Below are positions 31,954 to 40,987 of a stretch of 64,000 nucleotides of DNA, in pieces. The stretch is from Albidovulum sp. (GTDB lineage Bacteria; Pseudomonadota; Alphaproteobacteria; Rhodobacterales; Rhodobacteraceae). The translations under genes were made by a program, and so were the position numbers. The notes under the pieces are model-generated. The model did not search any database and was not told the origin of the DNA. It was given only the letters and a program-made list of their open reading frames with translations. Position 1 is the first letter of the stretch. Each line of letters opens with the position of its first letter. The stretch is from NCBI GenBank assembly GCA_028823855.1, contig JAPPFL010000006.1, forward strand, positions 45,185-109,184. The letters run 5' to 3'.

Positions 31954-34134
31954 CTAGCCGCGAACCGATGCGCCGTCGAAATAAATGGTCAGCAATGTCG
32001 GTTCGCGGCGAACCGGCAGCGCTACCCGCTTCCCGGACGATTTGACGTCCAGGCCCCCCAATTTCACCGCGGTGATTCGGCGATCAGGAATCGAAAGCCA
32101 TTCGCCGCCCGGACCCGCCGATAAAGTCGCTTCGAATTTGCCCTTGTCCAGCGCAAGTTTCGACAGCCTACCGCCTACATTGCCGCGAAGCAAGATGTCG
32201 CCGAAAAAACGCGCCTCCCATTCTCCATCCCTAGCATCCAGCCGAAGAGGTCCATACTTTGTGGCGATCGGCCCGAAGGCCGAATCGAAGGCCGGCGGCT
32301 TGAAATTAAGACCGTTCCACGGATCTTCGTCAATAATCTCATGAACCGCGATCAGCGGCAAAAGCGCGCCCCAGGAATAAAATCCGTCGGTATCCGGCTG
32401 ATCGAAAACTTCGCCAGTATCGGCATTGTAGTTTTCGCCGCAAATTCGCTTTGTCCAGGCCGCGCCGAACAGGTCTTGGCTCTTTCGCGCGAGTTCCGAT
32501 GCCAATCGGTCAAACCGGTTTCGGCGCAAGCCCCTGTAGCACCAGTAGTTCAACGGACCCCAAATTCTTCCACGCCAATATACGTTGTCCGCGAAAGCGG
32601 GATCGTCTCTGGCGATCGAGGGAATCGCGAAGCGCCCGCCAAACTTGTCGGCATTTTCGAAGTACCCGCCAAGCATGGCTTCCGACTGCGCGGGAGTGGC
32701 GGCGCCGGCTAGCAACGGAAAAAATGAAGTTGGCGCAATTGGCCGGATAAAGGATCCATCCAGCAAGCGATTGGCGAAAACTCCTCTTTCCTCGTCCCAA
32801 AGCTCCTTCGAGATCAATTCGCCCAGGATCGATGCCTCGGACCGGAACTTGTCTGCTTCGGCGGTTTTGCACAGGGCGGCGGCAATGAGCCCCAGCATTT
32901 CGCAGTCGAGAGCGAACATGCTGTTCAAGCCCACGTCCAATGCTAGCAGCAATCCGGATTCCGGATCGAACGGCGCCGGATCATGCAAGGGCGAATTGTC
33001 CATGGCGGACTCGTTTTTTGCGGCTAATTTGGTACCCTTGTAGAGGCCTTCGCCCGCGCCCGCCGACGTGCCGAATGCAACAAGGCCCGAGTCGCCAAGC
33101 GAGCGGCGGTCTTTCCACCAGCGATTGTTGCGAACCAGCTTCGGGTAGGCGCGTTCAAGAAACTCCAGGTTTCTCGAACGCGCGTAAATGTACCACGCTA
33201 CGAATGCGGCGATCGGAGTCTGCGACCTGTCGAGCCAGGCATCGTTGCCGGTTACAAGGCATGGAAAGTTCCCTTCACTCGTTTGCCAAGCGGCTACCGC
33301 ATCGAAATTGTCGATCGCCGCCCTGGGCTCAAAATGGCTCCACATTAGAGCATTGAAAAGAATATCGTTGAGCCAAACGCCGAAGCCGCTGAACTTTCGT
33401 CGGTTCCAGAATCTACTCAGCGCCGTATAGGGGCGCCGATTAATATCGTCCCATACATGGTTCCATGAAATGACATCGTGGACCGCCCGCAGCGCCGCCT
33501 GCGGCGTCCCGTCCTCGCTGGACGCCGACGCAATCGAATCGCCGGGAATGGGGCAATTTTCGCGGGCGGAGATCTGGATGCGGAGGCGCGGAGCCTGCTC
33601 CAGATTGAAGCGCATAGCGGCGACCCGACCGCGTCCGGCTCGAGACCCGAGAAAAAAGTATCCATTCTCCTCGATTTCCTCCGCAACTGCCTCAACGCTT
33701 TCGTGAAACGTCGCCACCGCCGGCGGCTCGCTGGGTATGGCCTCGAAAAACGGGTACCCGGGCTCGGAGGCAAGCGCGCCGGAATCGCAATCAAATTTCA
33801 GGACGGCGCCGTTCACGCTCCGAACGCATACGAGAATCCAATAGCGCAAACCCCATTCGCCCGATCGGCGCAAGGCCCATTCCAATGCCGCTGATCGCGA
33901 ATCCGGCAGCGTGTAATGCCAATCGAGAACAGTATCGCCGAAATCGGTTGAAAATGCGGCTCCACTCCCGTCCAAGGACCGGGAACGGAATGCAATATCC
34001 GGGCCGGGCGGCAAAAGAGTGGCTCGCTCGAGGCGCGACGAATAAAGAATGGGAGTAATCCGATATCCTGATTGAAGATGAACAAGTTCCGCCGGAAAGT
34101 CCGGGGTCCAGGTCCACCATCTGTCGGGTTTCAC
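31954..34134 (-). CDS. Glycoside hydrolase of the GH63/MGH1-like (alpha/alpha)6 type
   Basis: The 726-residue protein starts with GTG overlapping the previous stop (GTGA). The catalytic barrel spans roughly 210-640. AMDNSP places the general-acid candidate at Asp379, YWRGRIWGPLNYW lies at about 519-531, and CGENYNADTG places the second acid at Glu567, followed by FYSWGALLPL. This layout matches mannosylglycerate/glucosylglycerate hydrolases and related GH63 enzymes. There is no signal peptide, so it should act in the cytoplasm on a small imported glycoside. It ends an operon with a polyamine-type importer, an unusual partner. The sugar bond cut is not predictable. Confidence 0.75.
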   Translation of the reverse strand: MKPDRWWTWTPDFPAELVHLQSGYRITPILYSSRLERATLLPPGPDIAFRSRSLDGSGAAFSTDFGDTVLDWHYTLPDSRSAALEWALRRSGEWGLRYWILVCVRSVNGAVLKFDCDSGALASEPGYPFFEAIPSEPPAVATFHESVEAVAEEIEENGYFFLGSRAGRGRVAAMRFNLEQAPRLRIQISARENCPIPGDSIASASSEDGTPQAALRAVHDVISWNHVWDDINRRPYTALSRFWNRRKFSGFGVWLNDILFNALMWSHFEPRAAIDNFDAVAAWQTSEGNFPCLVTGNDAWLDRSQTPIAAFVAWYIYARSRNLEFLERAYPKLVRNNRWWKDRRSLGDSGLVAFGTSAGAGEGLYKGTKLAAKNESAMDNSPLHDPAPFDPESGLLLALDVGLNSMFALDCEMLGLIAAALCKTAEADKFRSEASILGELISKELWDEERGVFANRLLDGSFIRPIAPTSFFPLLAGAATPAQSEAMLGGYFENADKFGGRFAIPSIARDDPAFADNVYWRGRIWGPLNYWCYRGLRRNRFDRLASELARKSQDLFGAAWTKRICGENYNADTGEVFDQPDTDGFYSWGALLPLIAVHEIIDEDPWNGLNFKPPAFDSAFGPIATKYGPLRLDARDGEWEARFFGDILLRGNVGGRLSKLALDKGKFEATLSAGPGGEWLSIPDRRITAVKLGGLDVKSSGKRVALPVRREPTLLTIYFDGASVRG

Positions 34135-34721
34135 GAGTTGACCAACGAATTTAGAACCGAAGCGGTGTCTGTAAGTTCTATTTGGAGATCGAATCGCGGA
34201 TAGATCTCTTTAACGGCCGCAGCGTGCGCTTTTTTGCGGCCGCTTGCGATAGCGTCGACCGGCAGAACGGTTCGAATGCCCCGGTCAACCGCCGACAGCG
34301 CGGTCGCAAGTACGCATACGTCGGTTTCAACGCCGAACAAAACGAGGGCTTCCGGTTTTGCGCGATCTATGAAGTCGGCGAATTCAGCCGATGCGAAACA
34401 GTCGTATGTCGACTTGTCGAATATTCGGCCGTCCTGCGAAAGCGGTTTCAGGTCGGGATGCAATTCAATGGCCCCGGCATCGCCGGCTTCCAATGTTACG
34501 GATTCCCATCTTCGGTAGAAACCGCGCCACGCACCTTCCGCATCGGCGGCCGAACGAGCAGGTACGAATCGAGTGAACAGGCAGCGATTCGGCGCCGCCT
34601 CGGCGAGTTTCCGGCAATTCGGCAATATCGCGATGCCGGAGCTGCAAAACCACTCGCCCGGTTCAAGAAAGAGTCTTTGCATGTCTATGCATGCAAGCCA
34701 AACGCCGCCTGCCGAATTCAT
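34131..34721 (-). CDS. Isochorismatase-family cysteine hydrolase
   Basis: The family includes N-carbamoylsarcosine amidase, nicotinamidase and related amide hydrolases. The ATG at 34721 gives 196 residues starting MNSAGGVWLACIDMQ. The catalytic triad is visible as Asp13 (IDMQRLF), Lys103 (FDKSTYDCF) and Cys136 (GVETDVCV). It overlaps the upstream ATPase gene (ATGA) and the downstream glycosidase gene (GTGA), so it is firmly inside the operon. The substrate is unknown; an amide or carbamoyl group in the imported compound is plausible. Confidence 0.83.
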   Translation of the reverse strand: MNSAGGVWLACIDMQRLFLEPGEWFCSSGIAILPNCRKLAEAAPNRCLFTRFVPARSAADAEGAWRGFYRRWESVTLEAGDAGAIELHPDLKPLSQDGRIFDKSTYDCFASAEFADFIDRAKPEALVLFGVETDVCVLATALSAVDRGIRTVLPVDAIASGRKKAHAAAVKEIYPRFDLQIELTDTASVLNSLVNS

Positions 34722-35776
34722 AAGTCTACGACGATTGCGTGTTCCGGCGACCATGTTACAAGCACATCGGTGCCTTCCCGAATTGCGCTGCCTCCGGTGT
34801 TCTGCGCGAAGACCTTGATTTCCTTGCCGCGCCAATCCAAAATGTACGTCAGGCTGGCGCCGGCGAAAATATGCTGAATCACCCTGGCCTCCACCATGTT
34901 CATTCCGGGATCGAAGCTCCCGCTGTTTTCTCGAACCAGCATTTTTTCCGGGCGAACCGCGATTCCGGCTGCAATTCCAGGCTTTGGCACGGGCATTGAC
35001 GTCTTGATCCCAACTGCGTCTCCTACCTCGATCACGCGCCCGTTCGACGTGCCTCGGAACATGTTAGCGTCTCCCAGGAATCTGGCCGCGAACTCTGAAT
35101 TCGGCCTCTCGTAGATTTCATTGGGAACGCCTTCCTGGATCAGTTTGCCGGCCCGCATTATCCCGACGCGGTCGCTGAGCGTAAGCGCCTCCTCCTGATC
35201 GTGCGTAACGAAAATTGTCGTAATGCCGGTTTCGCGCTGAATGCGCTTCAGCTCGACTTGCATGCCTACGCGCAAAGATTTGTCGAGGGCGCTAAGCGGT
35301 TCGTCGAGCAGTAGAACCTTCGGCTGAACGACAATTGCGCGGGCGAGCGCGACGCGCTGGCGCTGGCCGCCCGATAGCTCGTGAGGTCGCCGGTTTTCGA
35401 GCCCGCTGAGCTGGACAAGTTCCAGCACCTCGCCGACGCGCCTCCTTATCTCCGGTCTTGCGATTCCTCGCACGCTCGGGCCGAAGCCGACATTGTCGTA
35501 TACGTTCAAATTCGGAAACAGCGCATAGCTTTGAAACATCATCCCGACATTTCGCTTCTCCACCGGAACGGCGTCAACGATTTCGCCCGCGATCGAGATG
35601 CTTCCGGACGTCGGTGCGACGAATCCGGCGATCAGTCGCAAAAGGGTCGTTTTGCCGCAGCCGGACGGTCCAAGCAGGGCATAGAAACCGCCGCTCGGAA
35701 AATCGACGGACACGTTGTCCAGAGCGCGCAAACTGTCGAATTCCTTTGATACGGCGCGAACCGAGACATCCGACAT
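34718..35776 (-). CDS. ABC transporter ATP-binding protein, spermidine/putrescine type (PotA-like)
   Basis: The 352-residue ATPase has Walker A GPSGCGKTT, Q-loop FQSYALFPN, signature LSGGQRQR, Walker B LLLDEPLSALD and FVTHDQEEA, followed by a C-terminal TOBE domain (about 270-350). It starts with an ATG that overlaps the previous stop as TAATG. Family members import polyamines, opines, ferric iron or other solutes. The ligand is set by the binding protein, not by this subunit. Confidence 0.92.
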   Translation of the reverse strand: MSDVSVRAVSKEFDSLRALDNVSVDFPSGGFYALLGPSGCGKTTLLRLIAGFVAPTSGSISIAGEIVDAVPVEKRNVGMMFQSYALFPNLNVYDNVGFGPSVRGIARPEIRRRVGEVLELVQLSGLENRRPHELSGGQRQRVALARAIVVQPKVLLLDEPLSALDKSLRVGMQVELKRIQRETGITTIFVTHDQEEALTLSDRVGIMRAGKLIQEGVPNEIYERPNSEFAARFLGDANMFRGTSNGRVIEVGDAVGIKTSMPVPKPGIAAGIAVRPEKMLVRENSGSFDPGMNMVEARVIQHIFAGASLTYILDWRGKEIKVFAQNTGGSAIREGTDVLVTWSPEHAIVVDL

Positions 35777-36567
35777 TACCGCGCCTCGCCAAATCTGTAG
35801 TATCGCGCTACGACCAGCAGCACGATCATGGAAAAAACAATGACGATCGTCGAAATCGCGTTGATTTCCGGCGTAAACCCTTTTCGAATTGCCGTATAGA
35901 TTTCCACCGGAAGCGTCGAAACCCCGGGAACCGACAGAAAATACGAAATGACGAATTGGTCGAATGAAACGGCAAATGCGAACAGCGATGCCGCGATTAT
36001 GCCCGGCCCCAAAAACGGAAGCGTAACTCTAAAAATTACTTGAAAGTAATTTGCGCCAAGGGATCTAGCTGCTTCTTCGAGCTGCGGATCGAACGCCCGA
36101 AGCCTCGCCGACACGACGATAATCACATAGGGGAGAGCCAGCGCCACATGTCCCAGGATCATGGCGTGCAAGCCGCGGCCGAGCCCGATCCAGAAGAAGA
36201 ATATCAGCATCGAGGTGCCAATGATTAGCCACGGGATGGCGATGGGCGGCAGTAGCAGAATCTGGAGGGTTCTTTTTCCCAAAAAATCGTGGCGGAAAAG
36301 CGTAATCGCCGCGGCCGTTCCAAGAGTCGTAGATATCAGCGTCGTCGCCGCGGCTACGACGAAGCTATTTATTCCCGAGTCAATCAACGCCGAATTCGAC
36401 GCTAGTTTGCCGTACCATTTCAAACTCCAATCGATTGGCAATGTGTAGAAGGGCGAAGAATTCAAGGACATCGCCGCCATGATCGCGATTGGCGCGTAAA
36501 GGAAAACCAGCATTGCGGCCAAATAAACGCGTCCAAGACCGTCGAGTGCGCGAATTCGGTCGAGCAT
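35776..36567 (-). CDS. ABC transporter permease, PotC type
   Basis: The ATG at 36567 gives 263 residues beginning MLDRIRALDGLGRVYLAAML. The frame runs on upstream, but that part lies inside the previous permease gene. About six hydrophobic helices are seen, and the EAA loop is EEAARSLGANYFQVIFRVTLP. The segment FDQFVISYFLSVPG is typical of PotC-like subunits. It is 2 bases from potB and overlaps the ATPase gene by one base. Confidence 0.9.
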   Translation of the reverse strand: MLDRIRALDGLGRVYLAAMLVFLYAPIAIMAAMSLNSSPFYTLPIDWSLKWYGKLASNSALIDSGINSFVVAAATTLISTTLGTAAAITLFRHDFLGKRTLQILLLPPIAIPWLIIGTSMLIFFFWIGLGRGLHAMILGHVALALPYVIIVVSARLRAFDPQLEEAARSLGANYFQVIFRVTLPFLGPGIIAASLFAFAVSFDQFVISYFLSVPGVSTLPVEIYTAIRKGFTPEINAISTIVIVFSMIVLLVVARYYRFGEAR

Positions 36568-36569
36568 GG

Positions 36570-37457
36570 TTACGCGACTCGCCTGGCAAGCAGAGCTGAA
36601 ACGGCGAGTATCGCCAATACGAATCCCAGCATCAAGAATGACAGGGCGGCCCCCAATGGCCAATTGAACACGGAAGTGAACTGGTCTTCAATAATCGTGC
36701 CGATAAATGTGCCCTTCGGGCCGCCAAGAATTCTGGGCTCCATGAACGAACCTACGACAGGCACGAATATTAGTACGCTCCCCGCCGCCATGCCCGGTGC
36801 GGCCAGCGGAATTACGATACGCCGGAGCAATGTCAGGCGTCCGGCCCCAAGAGACCTTCCCGCTTCCAGCAAGTCGTCGTCAATTGCCTGGAGGGAGACG
36901 TAGCAAGTCAAAATCATGTAGGGGATGTACGAATGCACCAAACCGATAACGACGGCCGTGTAGGTGAACATGACGTGCAAACCGCCAAATTCCGGCCAAA
37001 CCGAATGGATTGCGCGCTCAAGCACTCCGTTGCCTCGAAGCACCATCGTCCAAGAAAACACGCGGACCAAAGCGTTGCTCCAGAAAGGCAGGATGATCAG
37101 CAGGAATATGGCCTCGCGCCATTTCCCCTTGATGGATTTCGCCAATATCAGCGCGCAGGGAAAACCGAATAGCAAGCAGAAGAACGTTACCAGCCCCCCC
37201 AATCCGAAAGAGCGCAGCATGAGCGTGCGATAGAATTCCTTTTCGAGAAATGCGGAATAGTTTTCGAGGCTGAACACGGCTTCCCGATCTCCGAACGGCA
37301 CGTCCGAAAGGAAGCTGAAATAGAGCATTGCGGACAAAGGCAAAAAAATCGTGAAAAGCAACCAGGCATACGCTGGACCGATTGTGGCAGGTACTGCAAA
37401 AGACAAGCGGCGACGCAACGCGCCGCCGCCAATCGCTAGAGCGGGCGTTGCGCCCAA
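36570..37457 (-). CDS. ABC transporter permease, PotB type
   Basis: The 295-residue inner-membrane protein has the EAA loop LLEAGRSLGAGRLTLLRRIVIP and a VRVFSWTMVLRGNG segment typical of PotB-like permeases. The start is TTG at 37457, with AGGA 10 bases upstream, and no ATG is available before the first helix. It lies 6 bases after the binding-protein gene, so coupling is likely. Confidence 0.88.
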   Translation of the reverse strand: MGATPALAIGGGALRRRLSFAVPATIGPAYAWLLFTIFLPLSAMLYFSFLSDVPFGDREAVFSLENYSAFLEKEFYRTLMLRSFGLGGLVTFFCLLFGFPCALILAKSIKGKWREAIFLLIILPFWSNALVRVFSWTMVLRGNGVLERAIHSVWPEFGGLHVMFTYTAVVIGLVHSYIPYMILTCYVSLQAIDDDLLEAGRSLGAGRLTLLRRIVIPLAAPGMAAGSVLIFVPVVGSFMEPRILGGPKGTFIGTIIEDQFTSVFNWPLGAALSFLMLGFVLAILAVSALLARRVA

Positions 37458-37463
37458 CTCGGT

Positions 37464-38546
37464 TTATTCCTGGAAATAGGTCTTTGTTTCCTGCCAGATT
37501 TCGAGAAGTTGCTCGCGAAGTTCTTCAGCCATCGGGCCCATGACTTGTACATTGGCGAGTTTTTCCGAATCTCCCATAACTGTCCGATTAAAGGCATCAT
37601 CCGGCAATCCCGCGTTGGCCTCGGCGTTCGCCGACGCAGGCGCGCCGACATTGGTATCCCACGGTATGTAGAAATCCGGATCGATCATCCAATCGATGAA
37701 CTGCTTGGCTTCGTCAATATTTTCCGAATCGGCGGCTATCGAAAGTCCGTCGAGCCAGCCGATCGCTCCTTCTTTCGGAATTATGAATTCCACCGGGAGG
37801 CCGTAGTTCGTCTTCGAGCGCGACGCAGAACCGCTCCAATACGTGGCGAGGTCGAATTCCTTCGCAGCGACGGCTTGGTTCCATTCATTCTCCGACGACC
37901 AGAACGTTCGGATTTGCGATTTCAGCGCACGGAGTCTTTCTCGTATGGCTTCGAGATCCTCGGGCATGTTGATATCTTGCCCGGTCGCGATGGCGGCAAG
38001 CATCGCCGCCTCGACGGCATCGTCTCTCCAGCCGACCCGACCGGCGTTATCGGGCGACCAAAGCGCTTCAATCGTATCCGGGAGTTCATCGAAAGCCGAA
38101 GTATCGACCGCGAACGACGTCAATCCCCAGACCCACGCAACGCCGTAGGCCTCGCCGTCGAAAACCAGGTTCGCGTTGTCGCCGAGGCCGGGCGCAAGGT
38201 CGGCGACGTTTTTCATCGAGGACGTGTCGATCGCTTGAATCAACCCTTCCTCCGCCGCCTGTCGAGTAAAGGCGCTATTGATCAAGACAACGTCGAACGC
38301 TCCCGGGTTCGTGCGGAGTTTGGTCAGCATTTCTTGTTCGGAATTGAAATATTCATGAACGACTTCTATTCCGGTAGCTTCTTCGAATTGTTCCAATGAC
38401 CAGGCTTCGTCGGTGCCATAGCCCTGCCAGTTCAAAACGCGAATTTCAGCTGCCAAGGAGGAATTTGCTAGCGCAAAAGTGGCGGCTGCTGCCGTCGCGA
38501 TTAGGGTGGAAACGATTGTCCGCCGCGTCGAAGCAATTGCTCTCAT
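37464..38546 (-). CDS. ABC transporter periplasmic substrate-binding protein (spermidine/putrescine type)
   Basis: The ATG at 38546, preceded by AGGGAGAA, gives 360 residues with a signal peptide of about 32 residues (RRTIVSTLIATAAAATF hydrophobic core). The mature part starts EIRVLNWQGYGTDEAWSLEQFEEATGI, the classic PotD/PotF-like opening, with WGLTSFAVDT and WMIDPDFYIPW further on. Members bind polyamines, thiamine, opines or other compounds. It heads a six-gene operon that continues to the glycosidase at 31954. Confidence 0.9.
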   Translation of the reverse strand: MRAIASTRRTIVSTLIATAAAATFALANSSLAAEIRVLNWQGYGTDEAWSLEQFEEATGIEVVHEYFNSEQEMLTKLRTNPGAFDVVLINSAFTRQAAEEGLIQAIDTSSMKNVADLAPGLGDNANLVFDGEAYGVAWVWGLTSFAVDTSAFDELPDTIEALWSPDNAGRVGWRDDAVEAAMLAAIATGQDINMPEDLEAIRERLRALKSQIRTFWSSENEWNQAVAAKEFDLATYWSGSASRSKTNYGLPVEFIIPKEGAIGWLDGLSIAADSENIDEAKQFIDWMIDPDFYIPWDTNVGAPASANAEANAGLPDDAFNRTVMGDSEKLANVQVMGPMAEELREQLLEIWQETKTYFQE

Positions 38547-39418
38547 TTCGTTCTCCCTAATTTTCGCCTGTTCCGATCGGGTTTCGCTCGCAGGGAGATC
38601 GACGACGGAAAATTCCTGCAAGCCCCGCCGGATATTTATTACAGGTATGAATTGCTCTATCAAGCAAATTTTACCGGTCTCTCGGCCATGTCGGGATACC
38701 CGTTCCTTCCGATTCTGCCCCGACAGACGTTCCGATATCTGCGGTAAGCGCTCGCGCCCGGCTCGTTGATGGCCAAGAGAATTGTCGAGGCGATGACAAG
38801 CCCGTCCAGCGCTCGGTTCTAGGTGAAATCGGATCGCCGAGAACATGAGTCGCGTACCCAATACCCTTCACGCGCCATTTTCAGCGAGTTGACATTCGAC
38901 GCATTCTATATTCCTTCGAGTCGCATTCCCGTTTTTCGGCGAGATCGAACGATATGGGCGAGTCAAGATTTGCAGGCCGTCGAAATTCGCAACTCATAGT
39001 ATCGGCGGTATCTAGATTGAAGAACATGCGCAGTGCAGGTGGCAAGGGTGCTCCCGAGATTATAGTATCGAGGCCGCTGCCCGGCTACGCAGAGCTCCGG
39101 AGCCGGATCGCGAAGGCGCCCAACCCGCCGCGGCGATTGCGATCGGCTTCCCGGCGGCCCTCCCTTCACGGGCGACTTCATGTGGAAACGGACCAGCGCA
39201 ACATGAACTGAACCTGGCGGCCAATGTGCCGATACCGTAGAAGGGAACAGTTTTTCCATTCCCGCGCGATCGAATAATCCGGGACGAACCGCCCCCGGGA
39301 CTCGATTCTTTTCCGAATAGGGACGGCTTGCATTGCGCGCCCCCGAGCCGCATGTTTTCGATTGAAGCAACGGCGTGCTCTCCGGATGACGCGCAGGCAA
39401 AGAAGGAAGGGAAACCTT
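38547..39418. other. Divergent spacer before the ABC operon and the phosphatase fusion gene
   Basis: The 872 bases hold no recognisable gene. They must contain the promoters of two divergent units, the binding-protein operon to the left and the fusion gene to the right. Only the inverted repeat at 38652-38667 stands out. The part from 38870 to 39350 may be relic DNA, but I found no family match. Confidence 0.45.
38652..38667. promoter_or_regulatory. Inverted repeat upstream of the polyamine-type ABC operon, operator candidate
   Basis: TTGCT and AGCAA form a perfect 5-bp inverted repeat with a 6-base spacer, flanked by further AT-rich symmetry. It lies about 105 bases before the binding-protein start, where a repressor or activator could act. 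The assignment rests on symmetry and position only. Confidence 0.3.
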
Positions 39419-40987
39419 TTGGCAAAGACCAGCATCACGCACCCCATCCGAATTGACGCCCTTCCTGTTGGCAACGGCAGCCTGGGCATCACCATTTGCC
39501 CTGGCAAGAAGGGCGATAGCGTCTTCGGCTCACCCTGGGCGCGCGATCTCGATCTCGATATGGACGCCGTCGGGGACTGGGGCGCGACCGCCGTCTTGAC
39601 GCTCATTGAAGACCATGAATTCGAGAGTCTCTCCGTTCGGTCCCTCGGAGATGCCGTGAAGACGCGCGACATCGAATGGCATCACTTCCCGATCCTCGAC
39701 GGCGATGTTCCGACGGCGGAAGCCATGGGCCGTTGGCGCGCCTTGTCCCCAAGGCTGCATCAGATCCTGGAACGCCGAGGGCGCCTGGTCGTGCATTGCC
39801 GGGGCGGGTTGGGTCGCGCGGGTACGATTGCCGCGCTGATTCTCATTGAACGCGGACGTTCTGCGCCCGATGCGATACGGGAAGTTCGCTCCGTGCGCCG
39901 CGGCGCCGTCGAGACGGTTGCGCAGGAGCGCTGGCTGGCGAGCCGAGCGCCGCATCGCGGCCCGTTGGTCTCTCCTCTGCATGCAAGCCTGGTCGGAGGA
40001 GCTATCGGAGACAGTCTTGGCGCGGAAATCGAATTCCTGCCGCTCAGCGAAATACGGCGGCGCTTTCCCGAGGGTGTTTCGGAATTGCCGGTGCATCAGG
40101 GCCTGCGCGGCGCCATAACGGACGACACCCAGATGACCCTCTTCACCGCGGAGGGGATGATCAGGGCGCATGTTCGCGGCGCCGAGAAAGGGATCTTCCA
40201 CCCGCCAAGCGTCGTCCATCATGCGCTGTTGCGCTGGCATCGAACCCAGGGCGGCAAACCCCGAGTCGAGACAGACAATATCGGCCTGATATCCGATCCG
40301 CGACTTAGCGAACGCCGTGCGCCGGGCCATACTTGCATGTCCGCGCTGGCAACGAGCGAAAGCTACGGAGCGCCTGCGCGCAACGATAGCAAGGGTTGCG
40401 GAACGATAATGCGCGTCGCACCGGTGGCCCTGATGGCGGAGCGAGATCAAGTGCGGTCGCTCGCCAAGGAGACATCCGCCCTGACTCACGGCCATCCTAC
40501 AGGCCAGTTCGCTGCCGCCGCCTGGGCCGAAATGCTCGCGGATGTGGCGAGCGGCATCGCCCTCGTAGAAAGCGCCAATGCAATGGCAGACGCCTATGCG
40601 CACATCGAGGGCGGGACCGAGACGGCCAATGCAATCCGCGCCGCACTCGATAAGCCTCGCGACGGCAATCCTGAGACGGTCGAATCTCTTGGCGGTGGAT
40701 GGACGGCGGAAGAGGCGCTCTCGATCGCGCTCTATGCCTGCCTCTGTGCCAGGAGCTTCGACCACGGATTGCAGGTCGCTCTCTTGCACAGCGGCGACAG
40801 CGACTCGACTGGCGCGATTGCCGGGAACATGCTGGGGCTTGTCGAACCGGCTGCAACGCTGCGGCACAATTTTGCAGGCACCATTGAGTGCGTAGACGTC
40901 ATTGCGCGCATTGCGCTGGACTATTTCAGCCTTAGGCGCAAGGGCGATGCCGCCGAACGATTGCTCGACTTCTACCCGGGATGCTGA
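39419..40987 (+). CDS. Fusion of a dual-specificity (CDKN3-like) phosphatase and an ADP-ribosylglycohydrolase
   Basis: The TTG at 39419, preceded by an AAGGAAGGG ribosome binding site, gives a 522-residue protein starting MAKTSITHPIRI. Residues about 1-175 form a CDKN3/dual-specificity phosphatase domain with the signature HCRGGLGRAGT (126-136), where Cys127 is the nucleophile and Arg133 binds phosphate. Residues about 185-515 are an ADP-ribosylglycohydrolase: GGAIGDSLGAEIE, metal-binding TDDTQ (234-238), NDSKGCGTIMR (322-332) and HSGDSDSTGAIAGN. It would remove phosphate and ADP-ribose groups, or act on ADP-ribose-1-phosphate-like molecules. It stands alone between relic-rich spacers. An ATG 11 codons upstream is an alternative start. 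Confidence 0.85.
   Translation: MAKTSITHPIRIDALPVGNGSLGITICPGKKGDSVFGSPWARDLDLDMDAVGDWGATAVLTLIEDHEFESLSVRSLGDAVKTRDIEWHHFPILDGDVPTAEAMGRWRALSPRLHQILERRGRLVVHCRGGLGRAGTIAALILIERGRSAPDAIREVRSVRRGAVETVAQERWLASRAPHRGPLVSPLHASLVGGAIGDSLGAEIEFLPLSEIRRRFPEGVSELPVHQGLRGAITDDTQMTLFTAEGMIRAHVRGAEKGIFHPPSVVHHALLRWHRTQGGKPRVETDNIGLISDPRLSERRAPGHTCMSALATSESYGAPARNDSKGCGTIMRVAPVALMAERDQVRSLAKETSALTHGHPTGQFAAAAWAEMLADVASGIALVESANAMADAYAHIEGGTETANAIRAALDKPRDGNPETVESLGGGWTAEEALSIALYACLCARSFDHGLQVALLHSGDSDSTGAIAGNMLGLVEPAATLRHNFAGTIECVDVIARIALDYFSLRRKGDAAERLLDFYPGC

Noticed and set aside
39530..40867. 445-codon minus-strand open frame opposite the phosphatase-ADP-ribosylglycohydrolase gene
   Set aside because: The plus-strand product has complete catalytic motifs of two families, and the antisense product has none.
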